A model generated the notes under the pieces. It ran no database searches and was not told the origin of the DNA. It worked only from the letters and a program-made list of their open reading frames with translations. The translations under genes were made by a program, and so were the position numbers. From contig NZ_AP017367.1 in the NCBI RefSeq assembly GCF_001548395.1, forward strand, positions 2,827,001 through 2,891,000: a stretch of DNA of 64,000 bases, written 5' to 3'. The stretch comes from Leptolyngbya sp. O-77 (GTDB lineage: Bacteria; Cyanobacteriota; Cyanobacteriia; Elainellales; Elainellaceae). How positions within the stretch are numbered: position 1 is the stretch's first letter; each line of letters starts with the position of its first letter. Shown here in pieces: positions 45,503-54,717 of the stretch.

Positions 45503-46315
45503 CTAGATGCCCGCGCCGTTCAGGAATTCTTCAATCACGCGATCGCTCAACCGACACTTTGCCCCCGACTCGGCTGCTGATGCTTCCTGTCGCTCGGCCA
45601 CTGCATCAAACGACGGAACAACGGCAGCAACTAGCGAACGCTGCTCTGCTGTGGAGCCACTCAGATGCGGCGTTTGCGCCCGCTCCCGTTTCAGGCTTTC
45701 CATCTGCTGCTCTAGTCCTTCGATGCGGTCGAGCAGCGCCCGAATCACCTCAGCTTCCGAGTCGGGCAGGCGGTTGTGTTCCAGTGGATCGACCCGTTCG
45801 CCACCGCGATACACCACTCGTCCAGGCACACCAACCACCGTGCAATCGGCGGGCACGTCGCGCAGCACCACAGACCCCGCCCCAATTCGCACGTTATCGC
45901 CAATGTTCAGGTTGCCCAACACCTTTGCGCCCGCGCCGACAACCACGTTTTCGCCCAGCGTCGGGTGGCGCTTGCCGCTTTCTTTGCCCGTGCCGCCCAG
46001 GGTCACGCCCTGGTAAATTAGCGCGTAGTTGCCCACGATCGCCGTTTCGCCAATGACCACCCCCATGCCGTGGTCGATAAACACGCCGCTGCCAATCTGT
46101 GCGCCGGGGTGAATCTCGATGCCCGTCAAAAAGCGAGCCAGGTGAGAAATCAAACGCGGCAGGAAAGGAAGCCGCATCTGATATAAACGATGGGCAAAGC
46201 GGTGCATCAACAGGGCTTGTAGACCGGGATAGCAAAAGAGAACTTCTAACCAGTTTCGAGCGGCTGGATCTCGCTCAAAGATGACGCGAAAGTCGGCGAT
46301 GAGTGTCTCTAGCAC
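45503..46315 (-). CDS. cysE: Serine O-acetyltransferase
   Basis: A 270-residue left-handed beta-helix acetyltransferase that forms O-acetylserine for cysteine synthesis. Hexapeptide repeats run through IEIHPGAQIGSGVFIDHGMGVVIGETA (active-site His and Asp in FIDHGMGVVIGE), GVTLGGTGKESGKRHPTLG and VVVGAGAKVLGNLNIG. A C-terminal tail of about 90 residues after VVGVPGRVVYRGG, ending in a coiled coil and variable sequence, is longer than in E. coli and may influence cysteine feedback or complex formation with CysK. It is downstream of rph on the same strand with a 143-bp spacer containing a CCCCAGA/TCTGGGG dyad. Confidence 0.94.
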   Translation of the reverse strand: MLETLIADFRVIFERDPAARNWLEVLFCYPGLQALLMHRFAHRLYQMRLPFLPRLISHLARFLTGIEIHPGAQIGSGVFIDHGMGVVIGETAIVGNYALIYQGVTLGGTGKESGKRHPTLGENVVVGAGAKVLGNLNIGDNVRIGAGSVVLRDVPADCTVVGVPGRVVYRGGERVDPLEHNRLPDSEAEVIRALLDRIEGLEQQMESLKRERAQTPHLSGSTAEQRSLVAAVVPSFDAVAERQEASAAESGAKCRLSDRVIEEFLNGAGI

Positions 46316-46458
46316 TAGAAATTAACTCCGATCTTTTCGGAAAGTTCATCCCTTATCTTAACGTTCTGGGGTAAGGCTTTGATAAGCCCCAGACGGGGGA
46401 TTCTTGGGAAGGATTTTGAGCCGATAAAAGGGGGGCGATCGCCCGTCCAGGGTCTTGC

Positions 46459-47181
46459 TTAGCTGCTTCGCAATGCCTGCTGCTGAAGCTTGAGCAATTC
46501 GCCAATGCCCGTTTCGGCAATATCCAAAAGCTGGTTAAGCTGAGTCCGGCTAAAGCTGCCCTCTTCGGCCGTGCCCTGTAGCTCGATCAGCGCCAATTCT
46601 TCCGTCATCACAACATTGAAATCAATCTCCGCCGCCACATCTTCGGGATAGTCCAGATCCAGAAAAGCTTCGCCATGCAGCAGCCCCACAGACACCGCCG
46701 CGATCTGATGCCGCAGGGGTGAGGCCTCCAGTTCACCCGTGGACAGGAGATGGGCGATCGCATCACATAGGGCCACATATCCTCCGGTAATCGCCGTGGT
46801 GCGGGTTCCCGCATCCGCTTGCAGCACGTCTGCATCCACCGTCAGCGTCCGTTCTCCCAGCGCCTTCATGTCTAGGGCTGCCCGCAGACTGCGCCCGATC
46901 AGCCGCTGAATCTCCTGCGTCCGCCCCGACAGCTTCATAAACTCTCGCGCCTGTCGCTGGGGCGTGGCGCTGGGCAGCATTCGATATTCCGCCGTCAGCC
47001 AGCCCTGGCCGCTGCCTTCCAAAAACTTCGGCACACCTGGCTGCACCGTTACCGTACACAACACCTGGGTTTCGCCACAGTGCGTCAGCACCGACCCCGC
47101 TGCAAATCGGGTGAATCGCCGCTCAAATTGAACCGGACGCAGCTCATCCGCCTGCCGCCCGCTGGGCCGTGTCCACGCCAT
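46459..47181 (-). CDS. rph: Ribonuclease PH
   Basis: A 240-residue phosphorolytic 3'-5' exoribonuclease that trims tRNA 3' ends. It starts MAWTRPSGRQADELRPVQFE and carries the RNase PH signature segments GSVLTHCGETQVLCTVTV, GWLTAEYRMLPSATPQRQ, and TLTVDADVLQADAGTRTTAITGGYVAL. The phosphate-binding Arg residues and the DLDYPEDVAAEIDFNVV segment are intact. Length is normal. It is probably expressed from its own promoter in the spacer upstream of 47181. Confidence 0.95.
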   Translation of the reverse strand: MAWTRPSGRQADELRPVQFERRFTRFAAGSVLTHCGETQVLCTVTVQPGVPKFLEGSGQGWLTAEYRMLPSATPQRQAREFMKLSGRTQEIQRLIGRSLRAALDMKALGERTLTVDADVLQADAGTRTTAITGGYVALCDAIAHLLSTGELEASPLRHQIAAVSVGLLHGEAFLDLDYPEDVAAEIDFNVVMTEELALIELQGTAEEGSFSRTQLNQLLDIAETGIGELLKLQQQALRSS

Positions 47182-47678
47182 AAAACCATTCGCCTCTAAG
47201 AACCTTCATCAGAATATCAGCCTGGTTTGTCCGGGTCAGGTTAGACAGGGTCAGTGGTTTGAGAGTCCCAACAGGTAGGACGGGAAGCCACACCGTTGAG
47301 CCGAATAACCACCTCACAACGTAGCGCATGATGGAAAGGCTTGAATTTCGGGCAATCTAACGATGGTTTGCCAATTTCAGTTTTAGGATTGCTTAATGAT
47401 TGGTAGACTACTGCTGAACGAGTCCTGTAACGAGTCCCGTACTAACAAGTGTCCTGAAGGATTTTCAAATCGTCCATGCGTCCTGGTTAGGATGGAGATC
47501 GGCGGCGCAATGTCCGCTCAACAGGTTTCCCAAACCGCTAGTTTAGTCCAGAGCATTTAGACAAATTCATACCTACTCATAATCCTTTCGACCTGATTTA
47601 ACAGACAGATTTAAATTTGCTTAGATTTGACTGATTTAGACCTCTGCATCACGGCGGAAGCCGTCAAAGGGTGAACCT
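47182..47678. other. Divergent spacer between rph and the glycosyltransferase gene
   Basis: About 500 bp without a supported gene. The part 47240-47330 is GC-rich with short complementary stretches and could encode a structured RNA, but I match it to no known family. Confidence 0.5.
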
Positions 47679-49142
47679 ATGCCGCAGCAGTCCTGGTATG
47701 ACGATGAATTCGATGAGCTAGAGCCGATTCACGCCATCGTGTCTGACTTGTCAGATGCAGACGATCCGCAGTCGCAGTTTTATCGCGGGCTAGCAGGGCG
47801 CAGGGGCAAGGCCGCCCTGGCGATGACGATTGTGTGGAGTAGCACGATCGCCCTCCATCTCGTTTCCTGGGGGGCGTGGGTGGTGTATGGTCTAACGGCG
47901 CTGATGGGGGTTCACATTTTGCGGTTGATGGCAGCGCGTCCCCGTCCCCTGCCCCACCCGCTGACCAGCGAGAATCCGGCGGATCTGCCTTTTGTATCGC
48001 TGATGGTAGCGGCCAAAAACGAGGAGGGCGTAATTGGGCCCTTAGTGCGGGCGCTCTGTGGAATCGACTATCCGGCCAGTCGCTACGAACTCTGGGTGGT
48101 GGACGACCACAGCACCGATCGCACACCCCAAGTGCTGGACAAGTTGAAAAGTGAGTATCCCCAACTGAAAGTGCTGCGGCGCGGAGCCGAGGCCAGCGGT
48201 GGCAAGTCGGGCGCATTGAACCAGGTTTGTGCGCTGGCAAAGGGTGAAATCTTTGGCGTGTTTGATGCCGACGCGGAAGTGCCTGCGGACTTGCTGCGGC
48301 GGGTGCTGCCCTTGTTTCAGTCGGCGCGGGTGGGAGCAGTGCAGGTGCGAAAGGCGATCGCCCAGGCCACCAACCATCCCGATTCGGGGAATTTCTGGAT
48401 TCAGGGCCAGGTTGCTGAAATGGCGCTAGATGCGTATTACCAGCAGCAGCGGATTGCCGTGGGCGGCCTTGGCGAACTGCGCGGCAATGGTCAGTTTGTG
48501 CGGCGGGCGGCGCTAGAGCGCTGTGGCGCGTGGAACGAAGAAACCATTACCGACGACCTGGACTTGACCATTCGCCTGCACCTAGACGGATGGGACATTG
48601 ACTTTTTGCCAATGCCTGCGGTGCAAGAGCAAGGCGTAACGCGCCTGGGCGGGCTGTGGCATCAGCGCAACCGCTGGGCGGAGGGCGGCTATCAGCGCTA
48701 TCTCGACTATTGGCGCTGGATTGTCCGCAACCGCATGGGCACTCGCAAAACGATGGATCTGCTGACGTTCTTCATGTTTCAGTACGTTATGCCGACGGCA
48801 GCGCTGCCAGATTTGCTGATGGCGATCGCCCGCAGTCGTCTTCCCATCTTTGGCCCGCTCACCGGATTCACGCTGGTCATGTCGATGGTGGGCATGATGA
48901 TCGGTCTGCGTCGCTTCCAGACCCGCACCGAGGCCAAAGCAGAACTGGAAGACGTGCGCCGCGGCCGCGCCTACCCCGGTTTCTCACTCCTGCTGCAAAC
49001 CCTGCGCGGCGCGATTTACATGCTCCACTGGCTGGCGATCGTGGCCAGCACCACCCTCCGTATGTCTATTCGTCCCAAGCGCCTGAAGTGGGTAAAAACG
49101 GTGCATCATGCCAGCGACGAGCTTTGGTTGGAAGAAGGATAA
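47679..49142 (+). CDS. mgdA: Processive GT2 glycosyltransferase, monoglucosyldiacylglycerol synthase type
   Basis: A 487-residue membrane-bound GT2 enzyme. Two hydrophobic N-terminal segments (about 48-86) precede the catalytic domain with VVDDHSTDRTP, FDADAEVP, ETITDDLDLTIRLHLDGW and the QRNRWAEGG (Q-x-x-R-W) motif. Further membrane segments follow (about 360-410 and 440-465). The layout and sequence closely resemble the cyanobacterial enzyme that makes monoglucosyldiacylglycerol from UDP-glucose, the first step of thylakoid galactolipid synthesis. An AGGG site lies just before the ATG. Other membrane GT2 enzymes are alternatives, but the match is good. Confidence 0.85.
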   Translation: MPQQSWYDDEFDELEPIHAIVSDLSDADDPQSQFYRGLAGRRGKAALAMTIVWSSTIALHLVSWGAWVVYGLTALMGVHILRLMAARPRPLPHPLTSENPADLPFVSLMVAAKNEEGVIGPLVRALCGIDYPASRYELWVVDDHSTDRTPQVLDKLKSEYPQLKVLRRGAEASGGKSGALNQVCALAKGEIFGVFDADAEVPADLLRRVLPLFQSARVGAVQVRKAIAQATNHPDSGNFWIQGQVAEMALDAYYQQQRIAVGGLGELRGNGQFVRRAALERCGAWNEETITDDLDLTIRLHLDGWDIDFLPMPAVQEQGVTRLGGLWHQRNRWAEGGYQRYLDYWRWIVRNRMGTRKTMDLLTFFMFQYVMPTAALPDLLMAIARSRLPIFGPLTGFTLVMSMVGMMIGLRRFQTRTEAKAELEDVRRGRAYPGFSLLLQTLRGAIYMLHWLAIVASTTLRMSIRPKRLKWVKTVHHASDELWLEEG

Positions 49143-49241
49143 CGAGGCGTTTCAGGCAGCAAGTCCGTGTTTTAGCGCCACTGCCCCATCCCCCATATTC
49201 GCAGCCAAAACGCTAGTATCTTTACAGAACGTTACGACTGT

Positions 49242-49271
49242 CCAGCGGCTTTTCTACCAGCGGCTTTTCTA
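49242..49271. repeat. 15-bp duplication ending on a start codon
   Basis: CCAGCGGCTTTTCTA occurs at 49242-49256 and again at 49257-49271, the last A being the first base of the next gene's ATG. There is no Shine-Dalgarno sequence in this region. Confidence 0.9.
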
Positions 49272-49723
49272 TGAAATGCATCATCAATCGTCGGGCTGAG
49301 TTTTCGGCTAGCCATCGCTATTGGCTACCGGAGCTAAGCGAAGACGAGAATCGACAACAGTTTGGGCTGTGCGCCCAGGCCCCAGGACACGGGCACAACT
49401 ACGTGCTGTACGTAGCAATGGAGGGCGAGCTAGATGACTATGGCATGGTGCTAAACCTGTCGGATGTGAAGCAGGTGATTAAGCGAGAAGTGACGAGCCA
49501 GCTTAACTTTGCCTATCTCAACGACGTATGGGACGAGTTTCAGCAGACCTTGCCCACGACAGAAAATATCGCACGGGTCATCTGGCATCGCCTCGCGCCC
49601 CACTTGCCCATCCTCAACATCCAGCTTTTTGAACATCCCGAACTCTGGGCCCGACTACACAGGAAAACGACATGGAAGCCTACCTCACGATCAGCACCCA
49701 CTTCAGCGCGGCACACCGGCTAG
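49271..49723 (+). CDS. 6-carboxytetrahydropterin synthase-like domain, first copy
   Basis: About 130 residues of a QueD/PTPS-fold protein followed by an out-of-frame tail. FSASHRYWLPEL, CAQAPGHGHNYVLYV and TTENIARVIWHRLAPHL contain the zinc-binding His set and the conserved acidic end (LFEHPEL). After ELWA the sequence RLHRKTTWKP is not family-like. Removing one C in GGGCCC (about 49650) and one A in the AAAA run (about 49665) would fuse this frame to the next ORF as ELWADYTGNDMEAYL, which is how I remember cyanobacterial two-domain versions. So this may be a fused gene with two small indels, or two genes. Confidence 0.8.
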   Translation: MKCIINRRAEFSASHRYWLPELSEDENRQQFGLCAQAPGHGHNYVLYVAMEGELDDYGMVLNLSDVKQVIKREVTSQLNFAYLNDVWDEFQQTLPTTENIARVIWHRLAPHLPILNIQLFEHPELWARLHRKTTWKPTSRSAPTSARHTG

Positions 49724-50142
49724 CACTGCCGCACCTCACGCTAGAGCAGAACTCAGAAATCTACGGCAAGTGCGCCCGGATTCACGGTCACGGCCACAAC
49801 TATCACCTAGAGGTAACGATCAGGGGCGAGATCGACCCGCGCACGGGCATGATCGCCGATTTGGTTGCCTTTCAGAACGCGGTCGATGAACATGTTGTGG
49901 AACCGTTTGATCACACATTTTTGAATCACGACATTCCCTATTTTGCCAAGGTGGTGCCTACGGCGGAGAATATCGCGGTTCACATCCGCGACCTGCTGGA
50001 AGACCCGATTCGGGCAATCGGCGCAAAGCTGCACAAAGTCAAGCTAATCGAAAGCCCGAATAATTCAGCCGAGGTCTACGGGCTGCCTGTGCCGGAGAGT
50101 AGCGCGTCGCAGGCAAAAGAGCCAGCGCTGGCAAAGGCGTAG
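49672..50142 (+). CDS. 6-carboxytetrahydropterin synthase, second copy (QueD family)
   Basis: A 156-residue PTPS/QueD-type enzyme overlapping the previous frame by 52 bp. The zinc His residues are in FSAAHRLALP and IHGHGHNYHLEV, the catalytic Cys in YGKCARIHGHG, and the late acidic residue in HKVKLIESPNNSAEVYG. QueD makes 6-carboxytetrahydropterin, the second step to queuosine and other deazapurines; related enzymes make 6-pyruvoyltetrahydropterin for pterin glycosides. AGGAAAA 8 bp before the ATG could allow separate translation. The first copy lacks the catalytic-type GKC and may be non-catalytic. Confidence 0.85.
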   Translation: MEAYLTISTHFSAAHRLALPHLTLEQNSEIYGKCARIHGHGHNYHLEVTIRGEIDPRTGMIADLVAFQNAVDEHVVEPFDHTFLNHDIPYFAKVVPTAENIAVHIRDLLEDPIRAIGAKLHKVKLIESPNNSAEVYGLPVPESSASQAKEPALAKA

Positions 50143-50162
50143 CCTTCCTTTGGCGCTATTTC

Positions 50163-51116
50163 CTAGTCTGCTGCGCCGCTGCCAATGGCGGGCTGGGTCA
50201 GCACAGGCTGCGGGCGGGTTTCGGCTTCGACCGTGTTGCCAGGAGGATTCGTTGCGACCCAGAGGAGGGCACTCGTGAGGATGCCGCTGACGCTGATCAG
50301 GGCGATCGCCAGATAGTTCACGCGCGATCGCAGTCGGGCAATCTCCTGACGATAGTCCTCCATCACCGCCAGCGCCGCCGTGCGGGGCATCATGTCAGAC
50401 TCTTGCAGCGAAATGGAAGAGGCTGTGGGCACGGGTGCAATGGACGCAACGACCGTAGACTGCTCGACCGGGCGGGTAACCGAAGGCGCAGCAGTTGCCA
50501 GGTGCAGCCTGCCATTTTGAGGGAGCGACTGGGCAGGTTGGGCGATCGCCGTCTTGCCATTCGTCTGGTTCGTCTGCAACTCTTTTGGCTGCAACTCCAG
50601 CGCCACGGGGCTGTAGGTCGCTTCGTCAGGCGAGATGGGCTGAAGCAGCGGCGCAGACCCTTCCGATAGCAGAGCCGTTTGATCGGGAGCCACCGCTGCG
50701 GGCTGTACCAGTTCGGCATTGGCTGCGGTTGCAGTCTCTTCCAGTTGTTCTGCCTGAACCGCCTTGGCAGCAGGTTCGGGTTCAAACTGGACTTTGCTGT
50801 GGAGCCATTTGGTCAAAAGCTGGGGGACATTTTTGTGAAACCAGCGGATGGCGATCGCCGTAAAGAGCGGCTTCGACAATCGTGCCGTGCCTTTACCCAA
50901 GCGATTCAGCGGGCGAAAGGTCAGCTTCTGGTTGATTAGATTCACTGCGCCCACGTCATACAGACAGCCCAAAACCAGCTTGACGGTCGCCTCTTCCCGA
51001 TGAAACAACTGCTCCAGCAGAAACAGCACGTCATACATCCGCTGCTTTTCGCGCTGAATTTCTTCGGGCGACTTGGGCACCTCAGCCAATTTTGCGGAAG
51101 CGTTAGAGTTTGTCAT
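50163..51116 (-). CDS. Conserved-looking single-pass membrane protein, function unknown
   Basis: A 317-residue protein that I do not recognise. Residues 15-105 form a compact helical region (REKQRMYDVLFLLEQLFHRE, LVLGCLYDVGAVNLINQKL, HKNVPQLLTKWLHSKV). A Gln/Ala/Pro-rich disordered stretch (about 110-245) follows, then a short coiled coil (EDYRQEIARLRSRVNYL) and one transmembrane helix (LAIALISVSGILTSALLWVA, near 272-291) with a short tail. The N-terminus is probably cytosolic. No enzyme motif is seen. It is convergent with the QueD-type genes (20 bp between stops). Confidence 0.7.
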   Translation of the reverse strand: MTNSNASAKLAEVPKSPEEIQREKQRMYDVLFLLEQLFHREEATVKLVLGCLYDVGAVNLINQKLTFRPLNRLGKGTARLSKPLFTAIAIRWFHKNVPQLLTKWLHSKVQFEPEPAAKAVQAEQLEETATAANAELVQPAAVAPDQTALLSEGSAPLLQPISPDEATYSPVALELQPKELQTNQTNGKTAIAQPAQSLPQNGRLHLATAAPSVTRPVEQSTVVASIAPVPTASSISLQESDMMPRTAALAVMEDYRQEIARLRSRVNYLAIALISVSGILTSALLWVATNPPGNTVEAETRPQPVLTQPAIGSGAAD

Positions 51117-51373
51117 CAGAAGGGTCTGTTGGGCGATCGCTCATGATTCCAAAATTTTGGGCAGACTTGCGAACCAGCCTGTCTAGCACAATATAGCCCT
51201 ACGGTCTTGCTCATGCGCCAGCGCTACTCACCAGTATGCCTAATTTCAGTATGCTTGGGGGACTCTGATTTTTCCTCGACCTGACGATACAGCTAGGGGT
51301 TGACCACCCTCTCACAAAAGGTAGAGAGGCAGCAAATGAGAATTGCCCGTTGGTCAGCGGTTCGCCCAAACAC

Positions 51374-52375
51374 TTAGCGGGCACGGGCGATGACTGTGCG
51401 ATGGCGCGGCGTGTTGCAGGTGATAGTGGGTAGCTCAAAACCTGCTTCGACCAGGGCTTGCTCCAAATCGAGCGAAAAGTATTGATCTAAATATGGCTCC
51501 GTGCTTTTGAGCAAGGTCAGAATGTAGGGCGGCATCTTGGCATAAATCTCTGAGCGGGGATTCATGTCCATCAGGGCGAACGTGCCGCCGGGCCGCAGTA
51601 CGCGCCGCGCCTCCTGCAAAATCTGCACTGCTGCCGACTGGGGCAGTTCATGAAAAATCAAAAACGCAGACACCAGATCGAAGGAGGCATCAGGCAGACC
51701 CGTCTCTTCGGCTGCGGCGTGCAGCCAACGGGGCGCAGGCGCGTCGGGTGTTGGCCCCATGACTTGCAGGGTGTGCAGGCTGTTGGGCTGGCGGCCCGTG
51801 CGAGCGCGGTGACGGGCGATCGCCAAAAAGTAGGGCGACAAGTCCACGCCCGTCAGCGCTGCCTGAGGATAGAGCGATTGCAGCGCAAAGGTGCTCATGC
51901 CCACGCTGCATCCCAAATCGAGAATATCTTGGGGATTTTCGGGGCCTTGCTCCTTTAAGATGTCCAAAAAGCTCTGACGCAACCGCGTATCGCCCTCTGC
52001 GCCGCCATCGGGCCAGATGCGGGCATGAACCGCGTGGGCGGCGACTTCCACCTCCATTGCAGGCTCCCAGCCCAGGTTGCCCTCTTCATAGGCGTGAAAG
52101 GAACAGCAATAGTAGTCGGGATAAACCAGGTCGGGATTTTGCACCGCCGCCAAGTCTTCTTCCCAGGCGGGCGAAAAGGCCGCGTCTTCGCCCCGCGCCC
52201 GCAGCGCTTGCACCTCTTGCCGCCAGTACACGCCGATCGCCTCTGCCCGCTTGATCATCATGTTGCGGGCATTGTGCTTGGCCAACAGCGCCAGGGGCTT
52301 GATGGACAAGATCACATTGACTAGCCGTGAAGTCAGCGGCAGCGGGGCAGATTGTGAAGAAAGAGCAGCAGTCAT
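51374..52375 (-). CDS. Class I SAM-dependent methyltransferase
   Basis: A 333-residue methyltransferase. Motif I is ILDLGCSVGMSTFAL (about 152-166), motif II is ALTGVDLSPYFLAIAR, and the later PDASFDLVSAFLIFHELP and LRPGGTFALMDMNP complete the Rossmann-like fold. An N-terminal helical part of about 130 residues (VNVILSIKPLALLAKHNARNMM, then YPDYYCCSFHAYEEGNLGWE) precedes the catalytic core and is probably substrate-specific. The substrate is unknown. It is divergent from the GT2 gene at 52676 across 300 bp, in which I see no clear regulatory site. Confidence 0.85.
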   Translation of the reverse strand: MTAALSSQSAPLPLTSRLVNVILSIKPLALLAKHNARNMMIKRAEAIGVYWRQEVQALRARGEDAAFSPAWEEDLAAVQNPDLVYPDYYCCSFHAYEEGNLGWEPAMEVEVAAHAVHARIWPDGGAEGDTRLRQSFLDILKEQGPENPQDILDLGCSVGMSTFALQSLYPQAALTGVDLSPYFLAIARHRARTGRQPNSLHTLQVMGPTPDAPAPRWLHAAAEETGLPDASFDLVSAFLIFHELPQSAAVQILQEARRVLRPGGTFALMDMNPRSEIYAKMPPYILTLLKSTEPYLDQYFSLDLEQALVEAGFELPTITCNTPRHRTVIARAR

Positions 52376-52675
52376 GGACTAAACCTGTGATGTGACCAAC
52401 GAGATTATTAAGCTGGATTGCTAAACCGTGGATACTAAGCCCCAGATCAACACTGGCTAACACCATCCCAAGTAAAATTTTAGTCTCAAATGCACTGCAA
52501 ATACAGAATGGCTCCGCACCGCAAATTGGCGCTTCACGGGCGATCGCCCCAATGCCAAAACCATGCTTTAGCGAACTATCCCAGAGGGCAAGTTTCCATT
52601 AAACTCTTATCAGGATTTGCATGGTAGCACTCGACACCAACGGCAACACCACATCAGCAGGGACATCTGCCCACT

Positions 52676-53677
52676 ATGCCCTCTTCTGTCTCAGTCTGCA
52701 TTCCCACCTATCGCCGCCCCGATCTGGTGCAAGAAGCGGTGAGGTCGGTGCTAGAGCAAGCGTACCCCAACCTGGAAGTGTGGGTGAGTGATGATTCTCC
52801 TGATGACCTGACTGAAAAAGCCCTGGCAACCTGGATTGCTGGCCAGCAGATTCGCTATGTCCACAACAAGCCCGCTCTCTACCAGGCTGGAAACGTCAAC
52901 CAGCTCTTTCACCTGGCAGAGGGCGACCTATTGATTTTGCTCCATGACGATGATCTGCTTGTGCCGGGGGCGATCGCCAGCCTCGCCGCCTGCTTCGATG
53001 CCGATCCGTCTATCAGCGCGGCTTTTGGTAAACAGTATTGGATGGATCACAAGGGTCGTGTAGACCTTGCAGCCTCCGTTGCCCTAAACGCGAAATACCG
53101 ACGAGTCGCGGCGCGGGCGGGGCGACAATCTTGCCCGATGGAGTCGGCGCTGGTGGCGCAGTTTCCCAACGACGGATTTATGGTGAAAACGGCGATCGCC
53201 CGTCAGGTCGGCTATCGCGATCGGGCCGAGGTGGGCAGCGCTTGCGACCTCGACTTTGGGCTGCGGCTGGCGGCTGTATCCGAAGCTTTCTATTTTCTAG
53301 ATGAATATACAGCCAGCTACCGCGCCACAGACGCATCCATCACCGCCACCCAAAACTATACGCACCTCACCTACGACCTGCTGCGGCGAGTGAAGTTGCC
53401 GATCGACCTAGAGCCAGTCCGCCTGGTGCAGTTGCAAAAATACGCCACCCCAGCGGTCAACTGCTGGCTCTCCCTGGGCGATCGCCTCTCTGCTTTTCAG
53501 GTCTATTGCTCGGCGGGCTACGGCTGGCGAAACCGCCTCTCGCTCAAGGGGCTAGCACAGGGAGCGCTACTGCTCTGCCCGCCAGCCCTAAGCCAGCGAC
53601 TCGTGGCACGTCTACGGGGACTACGAGACTTGCTTACCCACAGCCAGCCCTCTCCCTCTCTAGCCCGGAAGAGCTAG
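52676..53677 (+). CDS. GT2-family glycosyltransferase (soluble)
   Basis: A 333-residue GT-A fold enzyme. It starts SVSVCIPTYRRPDLVQEAVRSV; the nucleotide-sugar region has VWVSDDSPDDL, and the metal motif is LLHDDDLLVPGAI. FPNDGFMVKTAIARQVGYRD and SACDLDFGLRL form the acceptor side. There are no clear membrane helices; the basic C-terminus may attach to the membrane. Likely role: transfer of a sugar in polysaccharide or glycolipid synthesis, acceptor unknown. The ribosome site is weak. An ATG at 52621 is in another frame and does not extend the gene. Confidence 0.85.
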   Translation: MPSSVSVCIPTYRRPDLVQEAVRSVLEQAYPNLEVWVSDDSPDDLTEKALATWIAGQQIRYVHNKPALYQAGNVNQLFHLAEGDLLILLHDDDLLVPGAIASLAACFDADPSISAAFGKQYWMDHKGRVDLAASVALNAKYRRVAARAGRQSCPMESALVAQFPNDGFMVKTAIARQVGYRDRAEVGSACDLDFGLRLAAVSEAFYFLDEYTASYRATDASITATQNYTHLTYDLLRRVKLPIDLEPVRLVQLQKYATPAVNCWLSLGDRLSAFQVYCSAGYGWRNRLSLKGLAQGALLLCPPALSQRLVARLRGLRDLLTHSQPSPSLARKS

Positions 53678-53733
53678 AGCATCAGTGAGATGCCTGAATC
53701 AACCATCCATCTGGACTGCTGCCATTCGCAGCG

Positions 53734-54717
53734 TCAATCTTTAACCAGAATCTTCAAGTCCTCAATCATCAGCGCCAGCAAATTCACGCTGTCGATCTCT
53801 GTCGCCACCCAGGCGTTTGCACCCGGTTTGACCTTGTGGCGATTGTCCAGCAGCGTCTTGCCCCGCGTCCATTGGCCCAGAATCTCAATTTCCACCTGCC
53901 CCCGGCGAAAGCGCAGCGTTTCAGGATAGAACAAATACGCCAGCGTCGAGGCATCGTGTACCAAAAAGCCCTGCTGCCCTTCGGTTTCGCGAAACGCCAG
54001 CGCCGTGCCCACCATGAATTTGCACAAGCCCACCACAAATTTAGAAATCGGGCTGGTTGGCGCGACCTCCATCACCTGCTCTGCCATCGCTGGCGTAAAC
54101 ACTACATGGCGCGTCACGTCCAGCGGCAGCACGATCAGATTGTCGCAGGTCCCAAAGACCAACTGCGCCGCCTCTGGGTCGTAGGCAATGTTGAATTCGG
54201 CTTCCGGCGTGATGTTACCTGGTGCCACAAACGCGCCGCCCATGATCACAATTTCCTTCGCCAGCTTCAGCACACCGGGCGACTTTTTTTCGGCGGCAGC
54301 TAGATTGGTGAGCGGGCCAATGGCGATGATCGTGATTTCTCCTGGAGCCTGCTTCAGCTTTTCGATTAGCACCTCGTCCGAATAGCGGGCGGATTCGTAG
54401 CTCTGGGCGGGTTCCGGCAGCGTATGCGACAGGTTGCCCATGCCGTCTGCGCCGTGGATATCGCCCGCATCTTCGGCATCACCCTCCGAGCCGCCAATCA
54501 CGCCCCGCGCCACCTCGATCGACTCATAGCCGCACAGCGCCAGCAGCTTTGCCGCCGCCGCAAAGGTCAGCCGTGCGTGGACGTTGCCATCCACTGCGGT
54601 CACGGCTACAAGTTCTGCGAGTCCCTGTTTAACCAAGCTCAGCAGCCAGAGAAATGCGAGGCTGTCGTCGCCGCCGGGGTCGGTGTCTAGAATCAGCTTG
54701 GGGGTGGAGGTTGCCAT
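53734..54717 (-). CDS. Inosine-uridine-type nucleoside hydrolase
   Basis: A 327-residue member of the IU-nucleoside hydrolase family, which cleaves the N-glycosidic bond of ribonucleosides. The calcium site is formed by LILDTDPGGDDSLAFLW (the DTDPGxDD signature), VDGNVHARLTF, the carbonyl-binding loop, and the late Asp in GFLVHDASTLAYL. EFNIAYDPEAAQLVF is the ribose-binding segment. Substrate range cannot be told from sequence. It is a single gene; a perfect 20-bp palindrome lies 62-81 bp before the start. Confidence 0.9.
   Translation of the reverse strand: MATSTPKLILDTDPGGDDSLAFLWLLSLVKQGLAELVAVTAVDGNVHARLTFAAAAKLLALCGYESIEVARGVIGGSEGDAEDAGDIHGADGMGNLSHTLPEPAQSYESARYSDEVLIEKLKQAPGEITIIAIGPLTNLAAAEKKSPGVLKLAKEIVIMGGAFVAPGNITPEAEFNIAYDPEAAQLVFGTCDNLIVLPLDVTRHVVFTPAMAEQVMEVAPTSPISKFVVGLCKFMVGTALAFRETEGQQGFLVHDASTLAYLFYPETLRFRRGQVEIEILGQWTRGKTLLDNRHKVKPGANAWVATEIDSVNLLALMIEDLKILVKD

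Noticed and set aside
47220..47330. Possible SRP RNA or other structured RNA between rph and mgdA
   Set aside because: The segment is GC-rich with some complementarity, but the GGAA-loop core of SRP RNA and other signatures are missing.
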